Below, in pieces: positions 1 through 6,492 of a DNA stretch of 9,300 nt. The notes under the pieces are model-generated. The model searched no databases. It was not told the origin of the DNA and worked only from the letters and a program-made list of their open reading frames with translations. Positions within the stretch are counted from its first letter, which is position 1. Every line of letters begins with the position of its first letter. The stretch covers positions 1 to 9,300 of the forward strand of contig JANQRM010000242.1 in NCBI GenBank assembly GCA_028284565.1, given 5' to 3'. The position numbers and the translations under genes are program-made. The DNA comes from Anaerolineae bacterium (GTDB taxonomy: Bacteria; Chloroflexota; Anaerolineae; Aggregatilineales; Phototrophicaceae).

Positions 1-95
1 ATTGGCTGCTTCTTAGACTATTTTGGCTTATTGCACGCGATCTCCTCACACACAACAGTCCCAATGTCCAACTCTCTGGTCTCTGTTAATCCTCC

Positions 96-119
96 GTCAA
101 TTGGTACTTACCATATGAC
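96..119. repeat. Imperfect 24-nt inverted repeat, possible operator
   Basis: The outer arms GTCA/TGAC and inner arms TGGTA/TACCA are symmetric about a 2-nt centre, with two unpaired positions between them on each side. That gives nine base pairs out of eleven possible. No T-run follows on either strand, so it is a poor intrinsic terminator. The size and symmetry suit a dimeric regulator site. It lies directly downstream of the possible leftward promoter at 127-155, where a bound repressor would block transcription. The operator role is an inference. Confidence 0.35.
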
Positions 120-126
120 AAATCAC

Positions 127-155
127 ATCTTATCCTAAGTAGCATATAGGGTCAA
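127..155 (-). promoter_or_regulatory. Possible leftward sigma-70-type promoter
   Basis: Read on the minus strand there is TTGACC (plus 150-155, five of six matches to the -35 consensus). A 17-nt spacer follows, then TAAGAT (plus 127-132, four of six matches to the -10 consensus). Transcription would start near position 120, at the edge of the inverted repeat at 96-119, and run off the left end. A GGAGG (plus 91-95, minus strand) lies further downstream without a well-placed start codon. Any gene served would therefore start outside the window. Chance similarity is possible. Confidence 0.3.
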
Positions 156-169
156 GAGCGATTCAATCA

Positions 170-1288
170 TTAGGCGGGGTCTGGTAACAATTCTTCTTCA
201 TATTCATCTTTAGGGCGATCACCCAATATATCTTTTACATATATTTCATCAACTAAGACAGTTCCGATGGCAGTCAAAGGAACCGCTAGCATAATCCCTA
301 AAAATCCGAAGAAGAAACCAAATACAATCTGTCCAAGTAAAATCAAAATCGCTGGCATGTTCATTCGTTCGCTTGCCAAGATAGGACTAATCACTTGACT
401 TTGGATAAAAGATACGCCATAGATAATCACAGCAACCCATACAACGTTTTCGGGTGCTTGTACAAACGCCACTGCAATTGAGGGGACAAGTGCTACGATT
501 GGTCCAAAATTGGGGATGAAAGACATCAATCCAGCTAATACTCCTAAAGCCGCCCACTCACGAATTCCGAGCAAAGCCAATCCCAGTCCTGTTCCAATAC
601 CGACAACAACCATTGATACACCAGTAACACTCAACCATGCGCGAAGCGTTGCATCTATACGCCGAAGAATATCTACCATCCGATGACGATACCACTTAGG
701 TGTCAATGTGATAATGCCGTTGACATAGCGTTGTGGTTCTGCAAGTAGATACATACTCAAGAAAAAGACGATCAAGGCGCTCAAGACGCTATTTGCAACA
801 CCGCCGACTAAGGGTAGAACAGATCCGCCTAGACTTCCGAGTGTGTTTGTAATCTGCCCGATAATTTGATTGATTAAATCGTTATTGATTTCAAAGTCTT
901 CGAGAAACCCTTGAAGGAATGGGAATTGCTCTTGGAGTTCACCACTATTGACATACTCGATGAGTTGTTCAATACCGCGCGGAATGACATCTGTTGCAAG
1001 CACACCAAACTGATTCACGATGGTTGGCAAAATCACAAGAGCAATCAACACAAGGATGACAAAAAAACCAATGACTGATAACGCAATTGCAATCGAACGA
1101 TTCATCTCGAGACGGTCAGTACAATACCGCACGGGCATTGTGAAAAATACCACCAATATAACCGCCGCAAAGGTCAGCATCATGGTATTGCGAATTTGCC
1201 AGAGGGCAACCAGACCACCAATTAACACCACAATAAATACTATCGTGCTAAGTGTTAAACGTGATTGTCGAGCGTTCTCTAGTTGCAT
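170..1288 (-). CDS. AI-2E family transporter (PerM/YdiK-like membrane protein)
   Basis: This 372-residue integral membrane protein has the AI-2E transporter family layout. Two hydrophobic segments lie near the N terminus (about 11-31 and 34-52), a third at 65-90, and a polar, probably extracytoplasmic stretch at about 95-150. A hydrophobic C-terminal half follows, with segments near 155-183, 218-240, 245-275, 281-303 and 311-345. The family signature is visible at 258-263 (IPNFGP), in the S-P-I-L around 301-304, and in the G-x-x-G-x-x-L-A-V-P stretch near 328-337. The tail is acidic and cytoplasmic. Some members export AI-2 and others act as Na+/H+ antiporters or have unknown cargo, so the substrate is open. 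It is the second gene of a leftward pair, 23 nt after the phosphatase gene, with a strong Shine-Dalgarno that supports this start. The length is normal for the family. Confidence 0.9.
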   Translation of the reverse strand: MQLENARQSRLTLSTIVFIVVLIGGLVALWQIRNTMMLTFAAVILVVFFTMPVRYCTDRLEMNRSIAIALSVIGFFVILVLIALVILPTIVNQFGVLATDVIPRGIEQLIEYVNSGELQEQFPFLQGFLEDFEINNDLINQIIGQITNTLGSLGGSVLPLVGGVANSVLSALIVFFLSMYLLAEPQRYVNGIITLTPKWYRHRMVDILRRIDATLRAWLSVTGVSMVVVGIGTGLGLALLGIREWAALGVLAGLMSFIPNFGPIVALVPSIAVAFVQAPENVVWVAVIIYGVSFIQSQVISPILASERMNMPAILILLGQIVFGFFFGFLGIMLAVPLTAIGTVLVDEIYVKDILGDRPKDEYEEELLPDPA

Positions 1289-1292
1289 GAGA

Positions 1293-1299
1293 CTCCTCT
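1293..1299 (-). promoter_or_regulatory. Ribosome binding site of the AI-2E transporter gene
   Basis: The minus strand reads AGAGGAG, ending 4 nt before the ATG at 1286-1288. It is the strongest Shine-Dalgarno in the window and fixes the start of the membrane protein. It lies in the 23-nt gap after the phosphatase stop codon, so the second gene can be translated from the shared mRNA. Confidence 0.75.
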
Positions 1300-1311
1300 G
1301 TACTGATAGGA

Positions 1312-2580
1312 TTAGCCTGTATAACGAATAACAACCATGGTTAAATCATCAAATGGTGCTTGCCCAGCGCAAAAAGTTTCAACATCTTCGAGAATCAAAC
1401 TCTTCATTGATTCCGCAGATTGACTACCAATTTGCTGGACTAAATTGAGCAAACGGGGTTCACCGTAATCATCGCCTTGTGGATTCTCTGCTTCAGTTAG
1501 CCCATCGGTATAGTAAACAATCAAATCACCAGGTTGCAATTGTACCTCGACAGCTTGAACAGGATTATCTGGAAACCAACCAAGTGCGCGTCCTCCGCGG
1601 GGTAAAAATTCGACATCTCCTGTCGCGGAACGATAAAGGACAGGAGGATTATGTCCTCCATTAACATGCACGCTCTCACCGGTCGGACTGAATTCGCTAT
1701 AGAAGACGGTGACAAACATCCCGCTTTCTTCAGCATCTGCCACTAAGAGGTCATTTGTACGAGAGATGTTCTGAACGGGTGAAGTCTCTGCAAAAGCATT
1801 GCTTCGTATGAGCGTGCGTGCGACTGCCATAAAGAGTGCAGCCGGTGCGCCTTTATCCGACACATCTGCAATCACCGCACCAAATTGATCATTTGCCAGT
1901 TCAAAGGCATCATAAAAGTCCCCAGCGACTTCGCGCGCCGCCTCCCAATGAGCCGAGATTTCGTAATGTGTAGTGTTTGGCAATTGTGCTGGTAACAAGT
2001 TTCTTTGAATTTCGCTTGCCATTTGGAGTTCTCGTTCCAATCGCCCTTTTTCAACTGCGACACCAAAAAGGCGTGCATTTTCTATTGCCCGTGCCGCCAT
2101 TCCACATGCCGCTTTGAGAAGTGACAAATCCGATTCACGGAAAGCCCCAGTTTTCATCGCTGTATCGACGTAAACCACTCCAATCAACCGATCGCGGATG
2201 AGCATAGGCGCACACAAAATTGCCCGCAAACCCCGCATGATAATACTTTGCCCAGCATTAAATCTCGTATCAAATTGAGCATTATTTGTCAGGAGCGGTT
2301 CGCCAGAATTGATGACCTCGCCCACAATAGTTGTACTATAGCCCTCTTTTTCGATGGTCTCGCCATCAATCCCCCGCGCAACATGAACTGGCAGAGTGTT
2401 GTTGTCATGGTCAGCAATCATCAAAAAGCCACGTTGCGCGCGAGTCACTTTCATAAGTGCATCCATGACATTATCCAATGCCTCATTAAAATCGAGTGTG
2501 GAGTTCATCTCTAAAGAAATACTATACAAGGTATGTAAATGCTCAGGGGTTAGATTATCAGTTGTCGCTTGGTCAGACAT
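1312..2580 (-). CDS. GAF-domain PP2C/SpoIIE-type serine phosphatase (RsbU-like)
   Basis: This is a predicted soluble 422-residue signalling phosphatase. Residues about 29-170 form a GAF sensor domain (its G-V-V-Y-V-D strand is near 134-139). A helical, coiled-coil-like linker of the E-R-E-L-Q-M-A-x-x-I-Q type spans about 172-198 and is typical of RsbU proteins. The SpoIIE catalytic domain spans about 205-421. Metal-binding and catalytic motifs are intact: GDFYD (D221, D224), DVSDKG (D239, D242), NGGH (307-310), TDG (D359) and DD (411-412). Family members dephosphorylate anti-anti-sigma (STAS) proteins in partner-switching pathways. No RsbV or RsbW partner is in the window, so its target is unknown. 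It is the first gene of the leftward pair, with a perfect TATAAT upstream. The Shine-Dalgarno before the ATG is weak. The domain assignment is firm; the GAF ligand is unknown. Confidence 0.92.
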   Translation of the reverse strand: MSDQATTDNLTPEHLHTLYSISLEMNSTLDFNEALDNVMDALMKVTRAQRGFLMIADHDNNTLPVHVARGIDGETIEKEGYSTTIVGEVINSGEPLLTNNAQFDTRFNAGQSIIMRGLRAILCAPMLIRDRLIGVVYVDTAMKTGAFRESDLSLLKAACGMAARAIENARLFGVAVEKGRLERELQMASEIQRNLLPAQLPNTTHYEISAHWEAAREVAGDFYDAFELANDQFGAVIADVSDKGAPAALFMAVARTLIRSNAFAETSPVQNISRTNDLLVADAEESGMFVTVFYSEFSPTGESVHVNGGHNPPVLYRSATGDVEFLPRGGRALGWFPDNPVQAVEVQLQPGDLIVYYTDGLTEAENPQGDDYGEPRLLNLVQQIGSQSAESMKSLILEDVETFCAGQAPFDDLTMVVIRYTG

Positions 2581-2621
2581 TGAAGGGTTACTTTCAGAAA
2601 ACTCAACGGGTGATGGTTGGC

Positions 2622-2630
2622 ATTATAACA
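2622..2630 (-). promoter_or_regulatory. Extended -10 promoter of the phosphatase operon
   Basis: The minus strand reads TGT followed directly by TATAAT (plus 2622-2627), which is a perfect -10 with the TGn extension. No good -35 hexamer lies at the usual 16-18 nt, as expected for extended -10 promoters. Transcription would start near 2615, giving a leader of about 35 nt before the ATG at 2578-2580. Confidence 0.5.
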
Positions 2631-2664
2631 TTATCATTTCATGGGAGCGAATAGTGTTTGTCCT

Positions 2665-2673
2665 TGTTATACT
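2665..2673 (+). promoter_or_regulatory. Extended -10 promoter of the oxidoreductase/dipeptidase operon
   Basis: TGT precedes TATACT (2668-2673), which matches the -10 consensus at five of six positions and carries the TGn extension. The -35 position has no recognisable hexamer. A start near 2680 would give a leader of about 30 nt before the ATG at 2712. It would also leave the alternative TTG start at 2685 almost at the mRNA end, which favours the ATG. Confidence 0.45.
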
Positions 2674-2711
2674 AGATTGCTTGATTGATTCTTTGGTATT
2701 TTGGACGTTTT

Positions 2712-3731
2712 ATGAAATTCGATGTGACGTTTTTCCCTACGAAAGATATTCAAACAGACGTAGACCTTGTGAAACGTGTGGAGCAAGCTGGACTCGATGG
2801 TGTGTGGACAGCTGAGGTTGCTCATAATCCCTTCTTTCCCTTGATGTTGGCTTCGCAGGAAACTCAAAACATCAGCTTGGGGACACAAATCGCTGTTGCG
2901 TTTGCAAGAAGTCCGATGGTGATGGCACAAATTGCTTGGGACTTAGCGACACAATCGAAAGGACGTTTCATACTGGGCATGGGAACCCAAGTTCGCGCTC
3001 ATATTGTCGGACGTTTCGGGATGAATTGGGAAGCCCCTATCCCGCGAATGCGAGAATACATTGAGTCGCTCCATGCCATTTGGGACACCTTCCAAACTAA
3101 CAAACCACTCCGTTATAAAGGCGAGCATTATCAATTTTTGCTGATGACTCCCTTTTTCAATCCGGGTCCAATTGATTATCCAAAAATACCAATTTATATC
3201 GCGGGTGTGAATGCGAATATCTCACAGTTGGCGGGTGAACTTTGTGAGGGGCTTCATGCTCATGCCTTTCATACCGTTCCTTATCTCAATGAAGTGGTCA
3301 TGAAAAATGTGGAATACGGCTTGAATGTGGCAGACCGTGAGCGGAGAGAATTTGAGTTGGTTGTTCCGATATTTGTGGTAACCGGACGCGATCAGGCTGA
3401 GATGGATAAGGCAATCCAAGAAACAAAAACGCGCATCTCTTTTTACGCCAGTACACCCTCCTATAAAGGGGTTATGGAATTACATGGATGGGACGATATT
3501 CGCACGAAGTTAAGTCAGATGGCACGCGAAGGCAAATGGGAAGCAATGTGGACAGAAATTACCGATGAGATGATAGATGAAATTGCAATTGTCGGCGCAC
3601 CAGAAGAATTAGCAGATAAGATGAAATCACGCTACAACGGTTTGGCTGACCGCATCTGTCTCGGCTGGGAAACAGATAATCCCGAAAATCGTGACCTATG
3701 GCAGACTATTGTTGAGTCGTTGAAAGCCTAA
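2712..3731 (+). CDS. LLM-class F420-dependent oxidoreductase
   Basis: This is a 339-residue luciferase-like TIM-barrel protein. Its sequence style matches the mycobacterial MSMEG_2256-like F420 subfamily: M-K-F-D-V-T at the N terminus, an A-G-x-D-G-V-W-T-A-E stretch at 26-35, and S-L-G-T-Q-I-A-V-A-F-A-R-S-P at 55-68. It also has G-R-F-I-L-G-M-G-T-Q-V near 84-94 and a W-E-A-P-x-x-R-M-R-E-Y segment at 106-116. Members use reduced or oxidised deazaflavin F420 for hydride transfer on varied substrates. Use of F420 rather than FMN is inferred from family resemblance. The ATG at 2712 is chosen over an in-frame TTG at 2685, because family members begin at this Met-Lys and the TTG adds nine unrelated residues. 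The Shine-Dalgarno is weak (GGA at 2703-2705). It is the first gene of the rightward operon and ends 3 nt before the first dipeptidase. The substrate is unknown. Confidence 0.88.
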   Translation: MKFDVTFFPTKDIQTDVDLVKRVEQAGLDGVWTAEVAHNPFFPLMLASQETQNISLGTQIAVAFARSPMVMAQIAWDLATQSKGRFILGMGTQVRAHIVGRFGMNWEAPIPRMREYIESLHAIWDTFQTNKPLRYKGEHYQFLLMTPFFNPGPIDYPKIPIYIAGVNANISQLAGELCEGLHAHAFHTVPYLNEVVMKNVEYGLNVADRERREFELVVPIFVVTGRDQAEMDKAIQETKTRISFYASTPSYKGVMELHGWDDIRTKLSQMAREGKWEAMWTEITDEMIDEIAIVGAPEELADKMKSRYNGLADRICLGWETDNPENRDLWQTIVESLKA

Positions 3732-3734
3732 ACG

Positions 3735-5117
3735 ATGACGAACCCGCTTGATTATGCTAATCAAAACCAAGAGCGTTTTTTGAATGAGCTAAAACATCTC
3801 ATCTCGATTCCAAGTATTAGCACCCAACCAGAACACACTTCCGATGTCTTGCAAGTCGCCAATTGGATACGCGATAAGATGTTAAGTATGGGCATGTCCA
3901 AAGCAGACCTCATTCATATGCCAGAAGGTCGTCACCCCTGTGTTTTGGGTGAATGGTTAGACGCTGGTGAGAATGTAGCAACAATTCTTATCTATTGTCA
4001 TTATGATGTCCAGCCAGCAGAAATCGAAGATGGTTGGCAGACTCCGCCATTCGAGCCAACAGAACACGATGACAAACTCTACGGACGTGGAGCTGTGGAT
4101 AGCAAACTGCATGTCATCGCGCAGTTGAACGCCATTGAGTCCTTATTGAAAACAGATAGCTTGTCTGTCAATGTCAAAGTGTTGTGTGAAGGCGAAGAAG
4201 AGTCTGGCTCAGAGACAATCAACGCTTTCATCGGACAACAGCCGGAACGTCTAAAAGCAGACATCGCTGTAATTTCAGATGGTTGCATTATGAAAGGGCA
4301 ACCCACACTCGTATATGGACTACGCGGAATTGTCACGATGGAATTGCATGTTTATGGTCCACAGAAGGATTTACATAGCGGACATTTCGGCGGGAGTACA
4401 CACAATCCAATACAAGCCTTAGCAGAAATCATCGCCCAATTACACGATGAGTCTGGCTTTATCACCGTTCCAAATTTTTATGAAGATGTTGTCGTTCTAG
4501 ATACTGATGAACGCGAATCACTAGAAGCTGTCAATCAATATACTGAAGCCGAGTGGCGAGACGTTGCCAATTCGCCAAACCCTTATGGTGAACCAGATTA
4601 TACAATGCACGAGCGAGTGGGGGCGCGTCCAACTTTAGAAATCAACGGTATAAAAGGTGGCTATGCAGGGTCTGGTTTTAAGACGGTTCTTCCATCTCAT
4701 GCGATGGCGAAAATTAGTTGTCGGCTGGTTACCAATCAAAATCCAAGCGTTATCTATGAAATACTCAAAAAACACATTGAGCAAATTACGCCATCCAGCG
4801 TCAGAAGTGAACTCATTCAATTGGAAACAGGTGCGTCGGCTATTTTATTGGATAGAGAGTCGGTTGCGATGCAAGCTGGTAAGATCGCTTATGAAGCTGG
4901 TTGGGGGACGAAACCTATCTTTGAGCGTGCAGGTGGGAGTGTGCCGATTACATATGAGCTACAAAAGATTGCTGATGATATGGTCATCATGGGCTTTGGT
5001 TATCGCAGCGGGACAGCTCATGGACCAAATGAACATATTTTTATTGACCAGCTTTACAACGGCATCCAAAGTGCCATTACCTTTCTACAGGAAATAGGAA
5101 AACACTATGACCAGTAA
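3735..5117 (+). CDS. M20 family metallodipeptidase, copy 1 (diverged active-site loop)
   Basis: This 460-residue cytosolic di-zinc peptidase of the carnosinase/CPG2-like M20 family has a catalytic domain interrupted by a lid/dimerisation domain (about 195-340). Predicted metal ligands are H89 (HYD), bridging D122, E156, D182 (SDG) and H429 (AHGPNE). E155 is the general base, and H214 (DLHSG) and R330 (SCRLV) are the usual substrate-binding residues. All are present, so it should be active. The loop around the bridging aspartate reads R-G-A-V-D-S-K-L instead of the R-G-A-T-D-D-K-G of the two following copies, and the C-terminal region is also the most diverged. This suggests a different specificity. 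It starts 3 nt after the oxidoreductase stop with only a weak Shine-Dalgarno, and overlaps copy 2 by 11 nt. The N terminus aligns with the starts of copies 2 and 3, supporting this ATG. Confidence 0.92.
   Translation: MTNPLDYANQNQERFLNELKHLISIPSISTQPEHTSDVLQVANWIRDKMLSMGMSKADLIHMPEGRHPCVLGEWLDAGENVATILIYCHYDVQPAEIEDGWQTPPFEPTEHDDKLYGRGAVDSKLHVIAQLNAIESLLKTDSLSVNVKVLCEGEEESGSETINAFIGQQPERLKADIAVISDGCIMKGQPTLVYGLRGIVTMELHVYGPQKDLHSGHFGGSTHNPIQALAEIIAQLHDESGFITVPNFYEDVVVLDTDERESLEAVNQYTEAEWRDVANSPNPYGEPDYTMHERVGARPTLEINGIKGGYAGSGFKTVLPSHAMAKISCRLVTNQNPSVIYEILKKHIEQITPSSVRSELIQLETGASAILLDRESVAMQAGKIAYEAGWGTKPIFERAGGSVPITYELQKIADDMVIMGFGYRSGTAHGPNEHIFIDQLYNGIQSAITFLQEIGKHYDQ
5096..5099 (+). promoter_or_regulatory. 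Ribosome binding site of dipeptidase copy 2, inside copy 1
   Basis: AGGA ends 7 nt before the ATG at 5107 and lies within the last codons of copy 1. The start codon precedes the copy 1 stop (TAA at 5115-5117), so ribosomes finishing copy 1 can re-initiate on copy 2. Confidence 0.6.
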
Positions 5118-6492
5118 TGCCATTGGCTATGCGAAATCCAATGAAGAGCGATTCCGCAAAGAACTTCATGACCTACTTCGTATTCCAAGCATCAGTACCG
5201 ACCCTGCTTATAAAAATGAGGTGCGTCGTGCGGCAGAGTGGTTGGTCGAGCATTTTAAGAATCTCGATTTTGATGTTGAGCTTATCGAAACCGAAAAGCA
5301 TCCCCTTGTCTATGCGGAATGGATTGATGCCGAGAATGTGAATAAGCCAACTGTTTTGGTCTATGGTCATTATGATGTACAACCTGCTAAGTTAGAAGAT
5401 GGATGGGATACTGAACCATTTGAACCCGTCGAAAAAGACGGCAAAATCTACGCGCGGGGCGCAACCGATGACAAAGGACAACTCTTTATTCATATCAAAG
5501 CTGTCGAATCGATGCTGGTTGGTGGATGGGCTTTACCAGTAAATGTGAAGTTCATCCTTGAAGGCGAAGAAGAATCAGGCGGAGTGAGTATTGAAAAGTA
5601 TGTTGCCACACATCACGATAAACTCAAAGCCGATGTATGCTTGATTTCTGATGGTAGTATGGCTGGGATTGACCAACCCCTTTTGGTCTCTGGCTTACGA
5701 GGTAACGTAGCGATGGATTTAATCATTGAAGGACCCAAGAGTGATTTACACAGTGGGACCTATGGAGGCTCCGTTCATAATCCAGCACAAGCCTTAGCCG
5801 AACTAATCAGCAAGATGCATGATGATAATGGGCGAGTTACCATTCCGGGATTTTATGATGATGTTGTCATTTTGACTCACGAAGAACGCGATGCCCTTGC
5901 TGAACTCAAATACTCCTTAGAAAAATGGCAAAGCGAAACCGGCGCGCCTCAACCGTGGGGAGAAGCAGAGTATTCGATTAAAGAACGGACTGGCATTCGT
6001 CCAACACTCGAAATCAATGGAATGGCAGGGGGATATTTTGATGCAGGATTTAAGACGATTGTGCCTCAAAAAGCATGGGCAAAAATCAGTTGCAGGCTCG
6101 TCGCCAATCAAAATCCACGCAAGATATTCAGCCTTATTGAGCAATTTGTCAAAGAAAATGTACCGCCCACGGTAACCTACAAACTCAACTATATTCATGG
6201 TGGACTACCTGCCCAAATGGATATCCATGATCCAATGATGCAGGCGGCGGTACGTGCTTATGAAATCGGCTGGGGACATTCACCTAAATTTGCGCGTGAA
6301 GGCGGAAGCATTCCGATTGTGGCTGGATTTCAAGATAAGCTCAATATTCCCATTGTCTTGATGGGTTTCGGCTTAAACACGGATAATCTTCATGCACCCA
6401 ATGAGCATTACTCCATTGAGATGTTCCATCGTGGTATCGACACCTCGATTCATTTCTTCCATCAATGCGCCAAGATTGAGGTCAATTCATGA
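5107..6492 (+). CDS. M20 family metallodipeptidase, copy 2
   Basis: This 461-residue copy is the most canonical of the three. Motifs are H88/D90 (GHYDVQP), bridging D121 in R-G-A-T-D-D-K-G-Q, the E155 base and E156 ligand (EGEEESGG), and D182 (SDG). The lid-domain histidine is H215 (DLHSG), the substrate arginine R330 (SCRLV), and the last metal ligand H429 (LHAPNE). Family enzymes cleave dipeptides or short N-acyl amino acids in the cytoplasm and work as dimers, with the lid histidine reaching the partner's active site. No signal peptide is seen. It overlaps copy 1 by 11 nt and copy 3 by 4 nt, so it is translationally coupled on both sides. Co-expressed paralogues could in principle form mixed dimers. 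Exact substrate preference cannot be read from the sequence. Confidence 0.94.
   Translation: MTSNAIGYAKSNEERFRKELHDLLRIPSISTDPAYKNEVRRAAEWLVEHFKNLDFDVELIETEKHPLVYAEWIDAENVNKPTVLVYGHYDVQPAKLEDGWDTEPFEPVEKDGKIYARGATDDKGQLFIHIKAVESMLVGGWALPVNVKFILEGEEESGGVSIEKYVATHHDKLKADVCLISDGSMAGIDQPLLVSGLRGNVAMDLIIEGPKSDLHSGTYGGSVHNPAQALAELISKMHDDNGRVTIPGFYDDVVILTHEERDALAELKYSLEKWQSETGAPQPWGEAEYSIKERTGIRPTLEINGMAGGYFDAGFKTIVPQKAWAKISCRLVANQNPRKIFSLIEQFVKENVPPTVTYKLNYIHGGLPAQMDIHDPMMQAAVRAYEIGWGHSPKFAREGGSIPIVAGFQDKLNIPIVLMGFGLNTDNLHAPNEHYSIEMFHRGIDTSIHFFHQCAKIEVNS
6478..6481 (+). promoter_or_regulatory. Ribosome binding site of dipeptidase copy 3, inside copy 2
   Basis: GAGG ends 7 nt before the ATG at 6489. 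That ATG overlaps the TGA stop of copy 2 in an ATGA, the classic arrangement for stop-start coupling. The intact initiation signal suggests copy 3 was translated until recently, or still is. Confidence 0.6.

Larger units (their letters stand above)
1..169. other. Non-coding left edge
   Basis: I find no convincing gene in this stretch. The only short reading frames lack a ribosome binding site and resemble nothing I recognise. It follows the stop codon of the leftward AI-2E gene. It contains an imperfect inverted repeat (96-119) and a possible leftward promoter (127-155), both listed separately. I see no GC-rich hairpin followed by a T tract that would serve as an intrinsic terminator for the leftward operon. 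Confidence 0.6.
2581..2711. promoter_or_regulatory. Divergent intergenic regulatory region
   Basis: This 131-nt AT-rich gap separates the leftward phosphatase operon from the rightward oxidoreductase/dipeptidase operon. It holds one extended -10 element per strand (2622-2630 minus and 2665-2673 plus). It also holds a short tandem repeat of CATTAT with 8-nt period (2621-2634) over the leftward -10. No other gene fits here. Confidence 0.6.

Noticed and set aside
96..119. Inverted repeat as an intrinsic terminator of the leftward operon.
   Set aside because: The stem is AT-rich, has a 2-nt loop and two mismatches, and no T-tract follows on the minus strand.
64..138. Small 24-codon plus-strand frame at the left edge.
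   Set aside because: No Shine-Dalgarno, no homology I recognise, and it crosses the inverted repeat and part of the promoter-like region.
1020..1331. Plus-strand 103-codon frame opposite the AI-2E gene.
   Set aside because: It is antisense to a well-supported membrane protein, resembles no family, and is explained by the codon pattern of the opposite strand. The same holds for the other short frames inside real genes.
2685..2711. TTG start at 2685 for the oxidoreductase.
   Set aside because: It lies about 5 nt after the predicted transcription start and adds residues not found in the family, while the ATG at 2712 gives the usual N terminus.
2396..2815. Plus-strand 139-codon frame bridging the phosphatase start and the oxidoreductase start.
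   Set aside because: It overlaps both genes in other frames and runs across the promoter region; no domain is recognisable.
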